Positions 54,293 through 63,977 of a DNA stretch of 64,000 nt are shown piece by piece. This DNA is from Desulfitobacterium dichloroeliminans LMG P-21439. GTDB lineage: Bacteria; Bacillota; Desulfitobacteriia; Desulfitobacteriales; Desulfitobacteriaceae. A program made the translations under genes and the position numbers. Location: assembly GCF_000243135.2 (NCBI RefSeq), contig NC_019903.1, positions 3,014,001 to 3,078,000 of the forward strand. The letters are read 5' to 3'. Positions within the stretch are counted from its first letter, which is position 1. Each line of letters opens with the position of its first letter. The notes beneath the pieces were generated by a model. It was given only the letters and a program-made list of their open reading frames with translations. It ran no database searches and was not told where the DNA came from.

Positions 54293-55360
54293 TCAGGTTT
54301 TTTTGATCCACTCAGCCAAAAGATCTCCCAGTACTTCCGCTGTCCCTTTCGCTTCACCGAAGGTATTGAGCTGGCTGCCAATTTCTAAAAGAATCGCTCC
54401 ATCTAAGAGATGCTGGTTATAACGAGCATCTGAGGCATAGGTTATTTTAGGGATAAATAGCCCTGGGTAACGAGCTTCCGCGAATGCCATAAGCTCTTCA
54501 GCCAATGCTTCATTTTCTTTCCAATGAGGATTTTTCTGTCCAATTACTATCATCACACGCCCTACTTCTTTTCCCTCGACCATTACAGTGGATTTATTGA
54601 CCCCCAGTAGTCCATCCCTATGCACGTCTAAAAGAAGTTTTATGGATGGATAATTTCGAACCAACGCAGTGGCTGTATACACAGATTTGCTGTAGGCTTT
54701 ATTAAAATCATCAAGTTCATGTGCGTCTAAAGCCTGTACTGCCCGTATACCATTGCTTTCCAGACTTTCTTTTAACGTATCACCTACGCCCATAATTTCC
54801 CCATTACCACCCTTGTCTCGTTCCCCACCTCCATCTCCCGCATAACTCTCCGCATTATGCGTATGGTAAATCCCGACCAACACTTCATCATCGAGAGGTA
54901 GAGCTGGCTTCTCAACTCCCTCTTCCCCTTGGCTGGGGTTAAGCGGAATCTCCTCTAGCTCAGGGATTTCCCCCTCATACTCTGGATCCCCAGGATTATA
55001 AGCCCAGCCTATCCAGGCCGGCCCATCCGGTGGAGGTGTAAAATAACTTAAGAAATAGGTACGAGCATCCGCGATATTGACCCCAGTCAATAAAAACGTC
55101 CCCAAAGAAACACCTTGAGCTCTGACTTGATTGAGATGCTCTCGTTCCGGCAACGAATATCCGGGGATTCCCTCTAAGATGATCGCTTCAAAAGGAAAGC
55201 TCTGTTGAGTCATAACACGGATTAATTCTCGAGAGGTTCCTTTTTGCATAGTATAAAAGAACAGGCTGAGAAAAAGCAGAGTCAGCAAAATAAACAGAAA
55301 ACCCCGAGCCCATCGGGAGGAGGGCCAAAAACTCCAGCGCAACTTCTTAGTATAGAACAT
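54293..55360 (-). CDS. spoIIP: Stage II sporulation protein P
   Basis: 355 aa from the ATG at 55360 (MFYTKKLRW) with GAAGGAGG 3-4 nt upstream; longer frame to 55438 crosses a terminator. One N-terminal helix (about residues 14-34), then the amidase/endopeptidase domain: YHTHNAESYAG, LLLDVHRDG, VIGQKNPHWKENEALAEEL and ILLEIGSQLN (zinc-ligand positions). Acts with SpoIID/SpoIIM to degrade septal peptidoglycan during engulfment. Confidence 0.93.
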   Translation of the reverse strand: MFYTKKLRWSFWPSSRWARGFLFILLTLLFLSLFFYTMQKGTSRELIRVMTQQSFPFEAIILEGIPGYSLPEREHLNQVRAQGVSLGTFLLTGVNIADARTYFLSYFTPPPDGPAWIGWAYNPGDPEYEGEIPELEEIPLNPSQGEEGVEKPALPLDDEVLVGIYHTHNAESYAGDGGGERDKGGNGEIMGVGDTLKESLESNGIRAVQALDAHELDDFNKAYSKSVYTATALVRNYPSIKLLLDVHRDGLLGVNKSTVMVEGKEVGRVMIVIGQKNPHWKENEALAEELMAFAEARYPGLFIPKITYASDARYNQHLLDGAILLEIGSQLNTFGEAKGTAEVLGDLLAEWIKKT

Positions 55361-55373
55361 TTCCTCCTTCAAC

Positions 55374-55427
55374 AAAAACTTGTCCCCCTTTCCTTCTTTA
55401 CTAAAGAAATATGAGGGACAAGTTTTT
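55374..55427 (-). terminator. Terminator after the small membrane protein
   Basis: Perfect 13-bp outer arms AAAAACTTGTCCC (55374-55386) and GGGACAAGTTTTT (55415-55427), with a TTTCTTT/AAAGAA inner stem. Ends the 55.5-kb gene transcript; T-rich on both strands. The spoIIP ribosome site follows 7 nt on. Confidence 0.8.
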
Positions 55428-55491
55428 CTTAGAACCATATGTTTTTTTAGTCCGCGATACCTAAATTAAGTAGTGCCTTGTTGCTCATTAA

Positions 55492-55824
55492 TTAGCGTAA
55501 TTCTGTCGGCACAAAAGAATCGACGATGCCGATGACCAAAGAAGCCAGCAAAGCACCCCAGATGGTGACGTTAATGGAACCGGGCACGATAAATTGACTT
55601 ACATAAATGACTACAGCAGATACTAAAAATCCGACGATACCCCGACTCATCCGGGTAATCTTTTCGCGACCGAAAGCTAATTCTACTACGTATCCCAAAA
55701 CAGCAATGACAACTGCCGCGATGAGTGCCCCTGTAAAGCCAGCCACTTGAAGACCGGGTACTAAGTAACTAACCAACAGAAGAACTACAGCTGAAACAAG
55801 AAATCGTACAATCATTCCTAACAT
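55492..55824 (-). CDS. Small four-helix membrane protein, phage-holin-4-superfamily (YvlD-like)
   Basis: 110 aa, ATG at 55824 with GGAGGAAACCAA upstream. Four hydrophobic helices with Gly-rich turns (IVRFLVSAVVLLLVSYLVPGLQVAG; ALLASLVIGIVDSFVPTELR). The family name comes from holin similarity, but it is a chromosomal housekeeping membrane protein in many Firmicutes; no phage genes are nearby. Confidence 0.85.
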   Translation of the reverse strand: MLGMIVRFLVSAVVLLLVSYLVPGLQVAGFTGALIAAVVIAVLGYVVELAFGREKITRMSRGIVGFLVSAVVIYVSQFIVPGSINVTIWGALLASLVIGIVDSFVPTELR

Positions 55825-55932
55825 TTGGTTTCCTCCATTCAAAATTGATTGTAGGCTTATGTGCCTAAATACATACTATAGTTTGAGCAACTTCTCCAAA
55901 TATTATTTATCTGATTTATTCGGAATAATTTC

Positions 55933-55961
55933 TTGTAAATTTTAGGATTCAATGTTAAAAT
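55933..55961 (+). promoter_or_regulatory. rpsT: rpsT promoter
   Basis: TTGTAA (55933-55938), 17-nt spacer, TAAAAT (55956-55961) ahead of the rpsT leader. Confidence 0.65.
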
Positions 55962-56012
55962 AGTCTTTGCGTATTATGTTAGGAAGATTCGATCCAAAGG
56001 GGGTGACCAAAA

Positions 56013-56285
56013 GTGCCGAATATTAAGTCCGCAATCAAACGAGTTGAGGTGGCCAAAGCCCGTACCATTAAAAATGCGGCTGCAAAATCAACTTTACGCA
56101 CAACGATTCGTCGTTTTGAAGAATCTTTAAGTACGGACGCCGAGACCGCTAAAATCGCGTTGAATAAAGCTACCCGCGCTTTGGATAAAGCTTCTTCCAA
56201 AGGTTTAGTGCATCAAAACACGGCTTCCCGTAAGAAATCTCGCTTAACCAAGCGTTTTGCGAAGCATTTCGCTCAAGTGGGCTAA
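56013..56285 (+). CDS. rpsT: 30S ribosomal protein S20
   Basis: 90 aa, basic helical bundle: PNIKSAIKRVEVAKARTIKN, AKSTLRTTIRRFEES, KNTASRKKSRLTKRF (the last as HQNTASRKKSR). GTG start at 56013 behind GGGGGTGA. It is the only plus-strand gene in the second half of the window; a promoter and terminator frame it as a single-gene unit. Confidence 0.97.
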   Translation: MPNIKSAIKRVEVAKARTIKNAAAKSTLRTTIRRFEESLSTDAETAKIALNKATRALDKASSKGLVHQNTASRKKSRLTKRFAKHFAQVG

Positions 56286-56318
56286 GCCCTGTTCTACTCA
56301 CATAAAGAAACGACATAG

Positions 56319-56346
56319 AAAAAGAGCAGCATCGCTGCTCTTTTTT
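56319..56346 (+). terminator. rpsT: rpsT terminator
   Basis: AAAGAGCAGC-ATC-GCTGCTCTTT (56321-56343) followed by TTTTTT. Confidence 0.92.
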
Positions 56347-56354
56347 GTATGCAC

Positions 56355-56385
56355 ATGAATCAAAGGGACAAGCCCCTTGATTCAT
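56355..56385. repeat. REP-like palindrome downstream of rpsT
   Basis: ATGAATCAA (56355-56363) pairs with TTGATTCAT (56377-56385), enclosing GGG...CCC around ACAAG. Adjacent to the 54-bp palindrome. Confidence 0.65.
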
Positions 56386-56387
56386 TA

Positions 56388-56441
56388 AGCCATACTTGTC
56401 CCAAATTCCCAAGCGCTTGGGAATTTGGGACAAGTATGGCT
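56388..56441. repeat. Perfect 54-bp palindrome
   Basis: Two 27-nt arms (56388-56414 and 56415-56441) are exact reverse complements with no spacer; centre AAGCGCTT. Contains ACTTGTCCC/GGGACAAGT, also in the 55374-55427 hairpin. It precedes the holA stop and has no flanking U-tract. Confidence 0.95.
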
Positions 56442-56463
56442 GTACTGCGTTAATTTCCCGGCC

Positions 56464-57462
56464 TCATGCTTCGCAGAACTTCGTAATCATCAGTTCCAAC
56501 AAAAACTCCGGATCTCCTTTACCCGTCTTGATTGCTACATCAGTCTCCAGACACTCCTGCAAGGCCCAGGCTAATTGTTCCCAAGTCAATTGGCTTGATT
56601 TCTGCCAGATTTTTTGCGCTTCAAAAGGTTTGATACTCAAAAGCCGGGAAGCTTCTTCCACCCCTTTACCCTGTTGACGCATAGCTCTTGAGCCAAGCAG
56701 TAAACGCACCTGTCTCGAAAGCATGGTCAAAACTTTTAGAGGATGCTCCTGACGCAGAACCTGCTGAAGTTTTTGCACCGCTACTTTGGTCGAACGGGCA
56801 GCCACTGCATCCAAGAGTTCAAACACGGTAGCCTCTACCGCTTGGGGAACTATACTTTGCACATCTTCAGCCCGAATCTCTCGGCCTTGCACATAGAGGG
56901 CGAGTTTGTCCAACTCTTGGCTTAAGATTCCGACTTGGTGCCCTCCCCATTCAATGAAGAGTGTTTTTACTTGAGGCTTCATAGTTTTATTCCGGGACGC
57001 TAATTCCCGATCCAGCCAAGCCATCCATTCTTGCAGACGTTTCGGACTCCCGAATTCCAGTACTGCCCCGGCTTTATCAATGGCTTTATAGAACTTTCGT
57101 CCACGATTCACGCTTTGCGCCAGAAAAACTAAACAAACCCCAGGATTGGGATTTTCGAAATAGCCGAAGAAAGGCTCAAGAGCATCCCCTTGTCCATCCT
57201 GAAAATAAGGAATATCCTCGACAATAATCAGTTTACCCCCAAAAAAGGATACTGTGTTGGCTATTTCCACAATCTGCTCCGGGTTACTACCCTTCCCGGA
57301 CAAAACTTCTATACTACTACCCGAAGGGTCTTGGGCAAGATAACTCTTTTTTAAGAGATGAAGAGCTTCTTGAATAAAAAAACGCTCCTCGCCAAACCAA
57401 AGACTGACGGGAGGAACTTGATTATTAGCGATTGCTTGCCTTACTTGGTCAACTTCCAACAT
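56464..57462 (-). CDS. holA: DNA polymerase III delta subunit
   Basis: 332 aa clamp-loader delta subunit. N-terminal AAA-like fold with LWFGEERFFIQEALHLLKK, IVEDIPYF, and a helical C-terminal domain (VFELLDAVAARSTKVAVQKLQQVLRQEHPLKVLTMLSRQVRLLL). It opens the sliding clamp. ATG behind AGGAGGGG. Located beside comEC as in Bacillus (yqeN). Confidence 0.93.
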   Translation of the reverse strand: MLEVDQVRQAIANNQVPPVSLWFGEERFFIQEALHLLKKSYLAQDPSGSSIEVLSGKGSNPEQIVEIANTVSFFGGKLIIVEDIPYFQDGQGDALEPFFGYFENPNPGVCLVFLAQSVNRGRKFYKAIDKAGAVLEFGSPKRLQEWMAWLDRELASRNKTMKPQVKTLFIEWGGHQVGILSQELDKLALYVQGREIRAEDVQSIVPQAVEATVFELLDAVAARSTKVAVQKLQQVLRQEHPLKVLTMLSRQVRLLLGSRAMRQQGKGVEEASRLLSIKPFEAQKIWQKSSQLTWEQLAWALQECLETDVAIKTGKGDPEFLLELMITKFCEA

Positions 57463-57519
57463 AGTACCCCTCCTATCCTCCTATTTTAACCAAGGTAGGA
57501 TAAGAAAGCAAAGAAAAGA

Positions 57520-57540
57520 CCCCTCCAAAAAATGAAGGGG
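57520..57540 (-). terminator. comEC: comEC terminator
   Basis: Minus strand CCCCTTCA-N5-TGGAGGGG followed by TCTTTTCTTT. About 85 bp after the comEC stop. Confidence 0.65.
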
Positions 57541-57624
57541 CAAAAGAAAGAGGAGGAGAAAAGAGATGTTCCTTCCTATTCTTACCACGTATAAAAGATT
57601 TATACCTAATACGGATTATTTTTT

Positions 57625-60234
57625 TTACTTTTCTCTTCCAGCGACTACCTCTATCGATTTCCCATCTAATTTCACTTGGATAGTACCGTCCTCATCCGTC
57701 CGAAAGACCGGAACGTGGCGCTCCTCCCAATAGCTGAGGACCTCTGAACTGGGGTGTCCGAAGGAGTTCCTCCCCACCGAAATAATAACCGCTTGAGGGT
57801 CAATCTGATCCAACAGGTCCGTCATCATCGAGTAGCGGCTGCCATGGTGAGGCACTTTAAACAAATCCGCGTCGTAAACCTGTCCCGATCGATAAAGCTC
57901 TCCCATCAATTCCTCTTCCATGTCCCCAGTGAACAACACACTCTGGCCTGCTTCATTCTCCAAACGCAAAACCAATGAATTATTATTCTCATCAGACTCT
58001 GTACCTGAGAGTATCGCTCCAGGAGCCAGCACTTTCAGCCTACTATTCGAATCCAAAACCAGGGTATCTCCACAGGTCAATCTTTCAATCGTCATCATCT
58101 CTAATACCCTAACCAGATTCCAATCCAATCCTACTTCTTCCCAGCCGTCCCACTGGCTTCCCCCTGAACCACTCTCCTCTGCTGAATCGAGACTTAACCA
58201 GTCTTTCCCATCCTCAGGAATGCCAACCCAACCTACCGGAATCGTCTCCAAGATTGCGCTCGCCCCTCCCACATGATCACTATGAGGATGAGTCAGAATC
58301 AGAGCATCTAATCTTTTGATTCCCTGTTGGAGAAGATAAGGCACAATAATTTGCTCCCCTGCATCGAAGCGATTGGTCTTGGGCCCAGCATCCACCATAA
58401 CCCGAGCACCCTTCGGCGTCTCAATGAGGATGCAATCGCCTTGTCCTACATCAATAAAGGTTACTTGAAGGACACTGGGAGTATTCCAAGGACTCCACAT
58501 AAAAAGCAGCAAGAGTAACACTATGAGTGCTCTTTGCCCATTAAACCCGAGTTTTTGCCCTGCGAACTTAAATACACCGTCATATTTCTTGGATTTCTTA
58601 TTTAATCCAGCAAACTTCCTTACCCTCATCCCAACCTCCCTGATGGAGGCTGGTACTTTCTCAACTAAGAGACTTATTTTCCGCCGTAGATTTCTGGCCC
58701 GCACACTGATAATAAAGCCAAGTTTGGCTTTGCTGACTAAGAGAACTAGTATCCAGCCATACCAACATAACCAAAAGAGAGCTCCTGGATTCACTACCCA
58801 CACATCAGCCCAGGGGAGCCCAGCTAAGTGAATAAGGAATTTGTTCACCCCATTCAATAGCCAGAGACTCACCTGAAATAAAGGCAAAGCAACCTGCGGG
58901 ATAAAGGAAAGGAAAGCACCGAGGATTCCCAGTTGAAAGATACTTCCCAGGATAAATAAGACCAATAAATTCGCTAAAAGGCCTATGATAGACAAACGAT
59001 GGAAGGCACTAATCATCAAGGGTAGAGTGGCGACTTGAGCAGCACAGGACATGGAAAAGGCACTTTTTATAAACTTGGGCCAGCTTCTAATCCCTTTCAC
59101 CTTTATTACAACAGGGCTGAGGACAATAATTCCCCAAGTGGCCATAAAGGATAGTTGAAAGCCAATATCTTCAAGAATCAAAGGCTGCCAAATGAATAAA
59201 AAGAAAGCTGCCAGCAAGAGCCCCCGTAGACTATTTCCTCTTCCTTTGCCCAATTTACCCAATAAAACAAAAACGACCATAATCGTCGCCCTTAGAATTG
59301 GTGGATTTCCTCCACATAGGATAGCGTAGAAAATCAATACCCCGATGGTTAATCCCACTCGTGGAAAACGATGCACAAGGAATAACATATTCCAACAAAG
59401 TAATAACAGGAAGGCTACATTAGAACCAGACGCGGAAAAGACATGATAAACTCCTGTAATCCGATAACTCTCCAGCGCTTCTTCAGGTATCCTCCTTGTA
59501 TCGCCAAACAATATCCCTTCTAAAAGACCCGTCTGAGCCAGAGAAAATGCCGCTAAATGTTCCCTGACCTGATTACGGACCAGCCAGCCTAAGGGCGGTT
59601 TTCCTGGGTTTAATAAATCTACCTTACCCTGAGCTGTTATTCCTCCAGAAAGGCCGCGAACCGCGTAATATAAGGGATAATCAAATTCTCCCGGTGTGCC
59701 AGGGGGTTTCGGCTGTTCAATCTTACCTGTATATTTGAGCTTATCTCCTGGGCGCACACCTTCCCAGCCCTCAGGCAGATTTCCCTCTGCATCAAAGTAA
59801 ACCCGAAGGCGATATTTTCTCTCAAGAAAGTCAATAGCCTTCGGGCTCTTCTTTGTACCGTTCTCCTGAGCAAGTGACGATTCAGGGATAGTGACAGGCT
59901 CAAGTATCTCGAATATCCCTATTGCCCCATCATCGTTAACAGACCAATCCTTCAACTCTCCTATTACTTGAACTTGGCTCATCGTAAGCGGAGGTGCTAA
60001 GTCATAGCTTGCCGTCTGTCCATAGACAAACCCCACAAGAATACTAGCACACAGGATGAAGACTTCAGGTCGTATGACAGGTCCAAAGAAATCCCGAGGC
60101 TTCCAAAAGGCAATACGAATAAGCACTAATAGAAAAATCCCCAAAACAATCCACCTCATGGACTCTGGGGTATAAACACCGATTAATCCGCCTATAAGTA
60201 GTGCCGATAAACGTTTAGCCCAAGTGTCTCTCAT
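57625..60234 (-). CDS. comEC: DNA uptake channel ComEC/Rec2
   Basis: 869 aa. N-terminal helices and DUF4131 OB-type region, Competence core (LLEGILFGDTRRIPEEALESYRITGVYHVFSASGSNVAFLL), about ten helices, and a C-terminal metallo-beta-lactamase domain (TFIDVGQGDCILIETPKG, LTHPHSDHVGGA, FKVPHHGSRYS). Single-stranded DNA channel with nuclease-like domain. Overlaps comEA by 4 bp (ATGA). Confidence 0.95.
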   Translation of the reverse strand: MRDTWAKRLSALLIGGLIGVYTPESMRWIVLGIFLLVLIRIAFWKPRDFFGPVIRPEVFILCASILVGFVYGQTASYDLAPPLTMSQVQVIGELKDWSVNDDGAIGIFEILEPVTIPESSLAQENGTKKSPKAIDFLERKYRLRVYFDAEGNLPEGWEGVRPGDKLKYTGKIEQPKPPGTPGEFDYPLYYAVRGLSGGITAQGKVDLLNPGKPPLGWLVRNQVREHLAAFSLAQTGLLEGILFGDTRRIPEEALESYRITGVYHVFSASGSNVAFLLLLCWNMLFLVHRFPRVGLTIGVLIFYAILCGGNPPILRATIMVVFVLLGKLGKGRGNSLRGLLLAAFFLFIWQPLILEDIGFQLSFMATWGIIVLSPVVIKVKGIRSWPKFIKSAFSMSCAAQVATLPLMISAFHRLSIIGLLANLLVLFILGSIFQLGILGAFLSFIPQVALPLFQVSLWLLNGVNKFLIHLAGLPWADVWVVNPGALFWLCWYGWILVLLVSKAKLGFIISVRARNLRRKISLLVEKVPASIREVGMRVRKFAGLNKKSKKYDGVFKFAGQKLGFNGQRALIVLLLLLFMWSPWNTPSVLQVTFIDVGQGDCILIETPKGARVMVDAGPKTNRFDAGEQIIVPYLLQQGIKRLDALILTHPHSDHVGGASAILETIPVGWVGIPEDGKDWLSLDSAEESGSGGSQWDGWEEVGLDWNLVRVLEMMTIERLTCGDTLVLDSNSRLKVLAPGAILSGTESDENNNSLVLRLENEAGQSVLFTGDMEEELMGELYRSGQVYDADLFKVPHHGSRYSMMTDLLDQIDPQAVIISVGRNSFGHPSSEVLSYWEERHVPVFRTDEDGTIQVKLDGKSIEVVAGREK

Positions 60235-60803
60235 GGTCCCACCGAAACCATATCAGCCATCTTTTCATAAGTCTTATCTCCAATACCGGAAACGTTTTTC
60301 AGATCCTCCGGCTGAAGAAAAAGACCATGCTCCATTCGATATTGAATAATCCGTTCAGCGAGCGCTGGCCCGATGCCCGGCAATTTATCTAATTCCCCAC
60401 CATCTGCTGTGTTAATATTGATGAGGTTAGAAGCTGCCTGAACAGGGTACTGGGTATTAGGTACAATTCCCGGTTGTTGGGCGACAGTTTGCGGCGCCGG
60501 CCTATAAGGAACAATGACTTTCTGACCGTCTTTAAGCTTTTCCGCAGGGTTAATCTGATCGATATTCGCTTCAGGCAAAGGGTTGACTTGTTTTAAAGCA
60601 TCATCTAAACGAGCATTCACCGGTAAATGAACCAGCCCGGGCTTCTCTACAGCACCGGATACATAGACGATGATCTCCCGATTTTCGCCAGTTCCCTCAA
60701 CTAAAACCTTGGAATTGTGAGGCAGGATAAACTTCCCGAGAGCCACCACAATCAAAAGCCCTAAGACTCCCCACCAAACATAGCGAATTTTCCGCTCCAA
60801 CAC
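60231..60803 (-). CDS. comEA: Competence DNA receptor ComEA
   Basis: About 190 aa. N-terminal membrane helix (VWWGVLGLLIVVALGKFI), SLBB domain (VYVSGAVEKPGLVHLP), linker, and a helix-hairpin-helix DNA-binding tail (LININTADGGELDKLPGIGPALAERIIQYR). Binds incoming DNA and passes it to ComEC. The GTG at 60803, with GGGGG 5 nt upstream, is preferred to the GTG at 60809. Confidence 0.93.
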   Translation of the reverse strand: MLERKIRYVWWGVLGLLIVVALGKFILPHNSKVLVEGTGENREIIVYVSGAVEKPGLVHLPVNARLDDALKQVNPLPEANIDQINPAEKLKDGQKVIVPYRPAPQTVAQQPGIVPNTQYPVQAASNLININTADGGELDKLPGIGPALAERIIQYRMEHGLFLQPEDLKNVSGIGDKTYEKMADMVSVGP

Positions 60804-60825
60804 AATCACCCCCTATTCCCTGAGA

Positions 60826-61056
60826 TTAATCGTATCTCGATGGTGATATGGGGTTTTTCTCCATATTTTCCTCTAATTCCTCTCTCGAATTTCGGCAAGG
60901 TTTGTCGAATCCGCAAAATACTGCTTTGCATAATGGCACATAAAATTTTTTCATTCTTGGAACCATTAAATCGTTATTACTGCCAATACGCTCTATACAG
61001 AAAAAACAGGCCGTTCCAGAGTGCACGACCTGTCCAAAATCTAGCTTTAACACCAT
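60826..61056 (-). CDS. Small Cys-rich hypothetical protein
   Basis: 76 aa. Two Cys clusters (CFFCIERIGSNN and PLCKAVFCGFDKPC) suggest a metal-binding knuckle; no family is recognised. The frame fills the 310-bp gap between leuS and comEA, same strand. The ATG at 61056 has only a weak GGG upstream. A real gene or chance cannot be decided from this sequence. Confidence 0.4.
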   Translation of the reverse strand: MVLKLDFGQVVHSGTACFFCIERIGSNNDLMVPRMKKFYVPLCKAVFCGFDKPCRNSREELEENMEKNPISPSRYD

Positions 61057-61121
61057 CCCAAGGATTTGTTTATAAAAGGGAACAACTTCAAAGCGAGCGG
61101 TAACCGTTCTTCGCGAAAAAC

Positions 61122-63623
61122 CTACTTAACAACCACATTAATCAATTTACCTGGCACGGTAATAATCTTAACAATCTGCTTTCCTTGAGTCCACTCCTCA
61201 AGCTTAGGCAACAGTCGAACCTGAGCTTCCAATTCTTCGGCAGAGATTTGGGCAGAAACCTGAATTCGGTCCTTAAGCTTGCCGTTGACTTGGAGTACTA
61301 CGGTGACTTCATCTTGAACAAGCGCCCTTTCATCCACCTTCGGCCACTCCATGCGATGAATACTTTCTTCGTGACCCAGTTGACTCCAAATCTCTTCCGT
61401 CATATGCGGGGCAAAAGGAGACAGGAGCAGGAGAACGCTTTCCATAGCTTCACTGGCAGCCGCTACGTTCACATTAGGCTGTTCTTTATAGAGATAAAGG
61501 GCATTGACCAGCTCCATGATTGAGCTGACTGCTGTGTTGAAGTTGAAGCGCACTCCAATATCCGAGGTCACCCTTTGAATCGCTTGGTGGGTTTGACGAC
61601 GCATATCCTTAGCAGCTTTATCCAATTCGCCAAAGTTGCGACCCTGAACACTAGCGGCCTCACCCGAAGATTGCCCTTTCAGGACGTCCTCATATTGAGC
61701 TGCCAGGCGCCACACCCGATTAAGGAAGCGGTAACAACCTTCTACTCCTTGATCACTCCACTCTAGGTCCCGATCGGGAGGAGCTGCGAAAAGAATGAAG
61801 AGGCGGGCTGTGTCTGCGCCATACTTGGAGATAATCTCCTCAGGGCTTACCACATTGCCCTTAGATTTGGACATCTTTGCCCCACCCAAGCAGACCATCC
61901 CTTGAGTTAAAAGATTTTCAAAGGGCTCATCAACTTTGAGGTAACCAAAATCACGCAATGCCTTGGTAAAGAAACGCGAATAAAGCAAGTGAAGAATAGC
62001 ATGCTCTACTCCGCCGACATATTGATCCACATTCATCCATTGATCTGCAGCCTCCTTGGAGAAAGGCAGCTTACTATTTTGCGGATCAGTATAGCGGAGG
62101 AAGTACCAAGAAGAGCACATAAAAGTATCCATAGTGTCAGTCTCACGTCGAGCCTTACCACCGCAGGTAGGGCAAGTGGTTTGCTTAAAGCTTTCGGAAG
62201 AGGTCAATGGATTTTCTCCGGCTTTAAAGACCACGTCATCAGGGAGCTGTACCGGTAGCTGATCCTGAGGGACAGGGACGATTCCACAATGGTCGCAATA
62301 CACCATCGGGATAGGCGCCCCCCAATAGCGCTGGCGAGAGATGAGCCAATCACGGAGGCGGAAGTTCACTTTCCGCTCCCCAAAGCCATCCTGTTCAGCT
62401 TGAGCGGACATTTTATCCCAAGCGTCCATGTTCTTCAGCCCATCATATTCTCCCGAATTCACCATGATTCCTTCACCAGTAAAAGCCACTTGAAGCGGAG
62501 CATCTTTCTCCGTTACAGAGGCGTCTTCGGGAAGAATAACCGTTTTTATAGGAAGCTTATATTTTGTTGCAAACTCAAAGTCCCGCTCATCATGTGCAGG
62601 TACGCCCATAACAGCTCCTGTTCCGTAATCAAACAGGACATAATTAGCAATCCAGATGGGAACCCTCTCACCACTATAAGGATTAAGACAATAGGCACCG
62701 GTAAACAAGCCTTCCTTCTCGGTTTCCGTGGAAGTTCGCGCAATCTCATTGAGGCCTTTCATCCGGCTAACAAAATTTTGCACCTCTTGTTCATATTCTG
62801 TACCCGCAATCAGCTCTTGAACCAAAGGGTGCTCTGGGGCTAAAACCACATAGCTCACCCCAAAAATCGTATCCACCCGTGTGGTGTAGACTCTGATCTT
62901 ATCCTCACGATTCTCAACCGTAAACTCTACTTCTGTCCCCTCGGAGCGACCAATCCAGTTCTTCTGCATGGTCTTGACCTTCTCAGGCCAGCCCTTTAGC
63001 TTCTCCAAATCATCCAGTAGCACTTGAGCGTAATCCGTAATCTTGAAGAACCATTGCTCCAAATCTTTTTTCGTTACTTCCGTATCACAACGTTCACAGG
63101 CCCCATCCACGACTTGCTCGTTGGCTAGTACAGTGGCACAGGAAGGACACCAATTGACGGCAGCTTTTCTCTTATATACCAAACCATGCTTATAAAACTC
63201 CAAAAACATCCACTGGGTGAACTTATAATAATCCGGATGGCAAGTGGCGAACTCCCGATCCCAGTCATAGGAAATCCCCATCTCTTGGAGCTGCCGCTTC
63301 ATATTCGCGATATTTTTCCAAGTCCATTCCGCTGGCGGTGTTTGATTCTTGATCGCTGCATTTTCGGCAGGTAAACCAAAGGAGTCCCAACCGATGGGAT
63401 GCAGGACATTAAAGCCCATCATCCGCTTAAATCGGGCAATGACATCCACGATGGAATAGTTACGAACGTGTCCCATATGAAGATTACCTGAAGGGTATGG
63501 AAACATAGCTAAAGCATAGTATTTCGGCTTATCGGAATGATTCTCAGCCTTGTAATCTTTTCTGTCCACCCATTGCTTCTGCCATCTGGATTCAATCTCC
63601 GAAAACAGATATTTCTCTTGCAT
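61122..63623 (-). CDS. leuS: Leucyl-tRNA synthetase
   Basis: 833 aa class I synthetase. HIGH-type motif [17 protein letters not shown], zinc knuckle CPSC...CERC, CP1 editing domain with the T-rich and [11 protein letters not shown] regions, KMSKS motif [10 protein letters not shown], anticodon-binding domain and C-terminal extension. Expression controlled by the T-box leader upstream. ATG behind GGGGGAAG. Confidence 0.98.
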   Translation of the reverse strand: MQEKYLFSEIESRWQKQWVDRKDYKAENHSDKPKYYALAMFPYPSGNLHMGHVRNYSIVDVIARFKRMMGFNVLHPIGWDSFGLPAENAAIKNQTPPAEWTWKNIANMKRQLQEMGISYDWDREFATCHPDYYKFTQWMFLEFYKHGLVYKRKAAVNWCPSCATVLANEQVVDGACERCDTEVTKKDLEQWFFKITDYAQVLLDDLEKLKGWPEKVKTMQKNWIGRSEGTEVEFTVENREDKIRVYTTRVDTIFGVSYVVLAPEHPLVQELIAGTEYEQEVQNFVSRMKGLNEIARTSTETEKEGLFTGAYCLNPYSGERVPIWIANYVLFDYGTGAVMGVPAHDERDFEFATKYKLPIKTVILPEDASVTEKDAPLQVAFTGEGIMVNSGEYDGLKNMDAWDKMSAQAEQDGFGERKVNFRLRDWLISRQRYWGAPIPMVYCDHCGIVPVPQDQLPVQLPDDVVFKAGENPLTSSESFKQTTCPTCGGKARRETDTMDTFMCSSWYFLRYTDPQNSKLPFSKEAADQWMNVDQYVGGVEHAILHLLYSRFFTKALRDFGYLKVDEPFENLLTQGMVCLGGAKMSKSKGNVVSPEEIISKYGADTARLFILFAAPPDRDLEWSDQGVEGCYRFLNRVWRLAAQYEDVLKGQSSGEAASVQGRNFGELDKAAKDMRRQTHQAIQRVTSDIGVRFNFNTAVSSIMELVNALYLYKEQPNVNVAAASEAMESVLLLLSPFAPHMTEEIWSQLGHEESIHRMEWPKVDERALVQDEVTVVLQVNGKLKDRIQVSAQISAEELEAQVRLLPKLEEWTQGKQIVKIITVPGKLINVVVK

Positions 63624-63686
63624 AAAATACTTCCCCCTTAAATCCGAGCTTGCTTAATCGTTTTACTTAAAACTAAATTAAATAGC

Positions 63687-63940
63687 AAAAAACTCCCGTC
63701 CCCTAAAGGGACGAGAGCATAATCCCGCGGTACCACCCAATTTCAATAGCACTTTGCCGATCATAACGGTTCGTACCGGTACCCATTTTTACCTGGATAC
63801 AGCTCAGGGGTGAGAATTCACCAAGCCCTCAAACAACTTTCACCAGCCGTTGCTTCTCTAAAATGAGGACTATGAGATTGCTCCCCTTCATTGCCTTTAA
63901 CGCTCTTATTCTTCTCATTAACTAAAAATATAGCACGAAA
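63687..63940 (-). promoter_or_regulatory. leuS: T-box riboswitch leader of leuS (specifier CUC)
   Basis: Minus-strand leader with the T-box TGGTACCGCGG (63725-63735), a terminator hairpin at 63693-63717 followed by TTTTTT (63687-63692), and in stem I the specifier CTC (Leu) at 63812-63814, followed by a purine. Uncharged tRNA-Leu would stabilise the antiterminator and switch on leuS. This explains the gene-free stretch upstream of leuS. Confidence 0.93.
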
Positions 63941-63948
63941 TATATTTT

Positions 63949-63977
63949 ATACTATCCATAATTAATGAAAATGTCAA
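63949..63977 (-). promoter_or_regulatory. leuS: leuS promoter
   Basis: TTGACA (63972-63977), 17-nt spacer, TAGTAT (63949-63954), just ahead of the T-box leader. Confidence 0.7.

Noticed and set aside
55492-55824. Phage holin as sign of a prophage
   Set aside because: No other phage genes nearby; the family is common as a chromosomal membrane protein and the neighbours are housekeeping genes.
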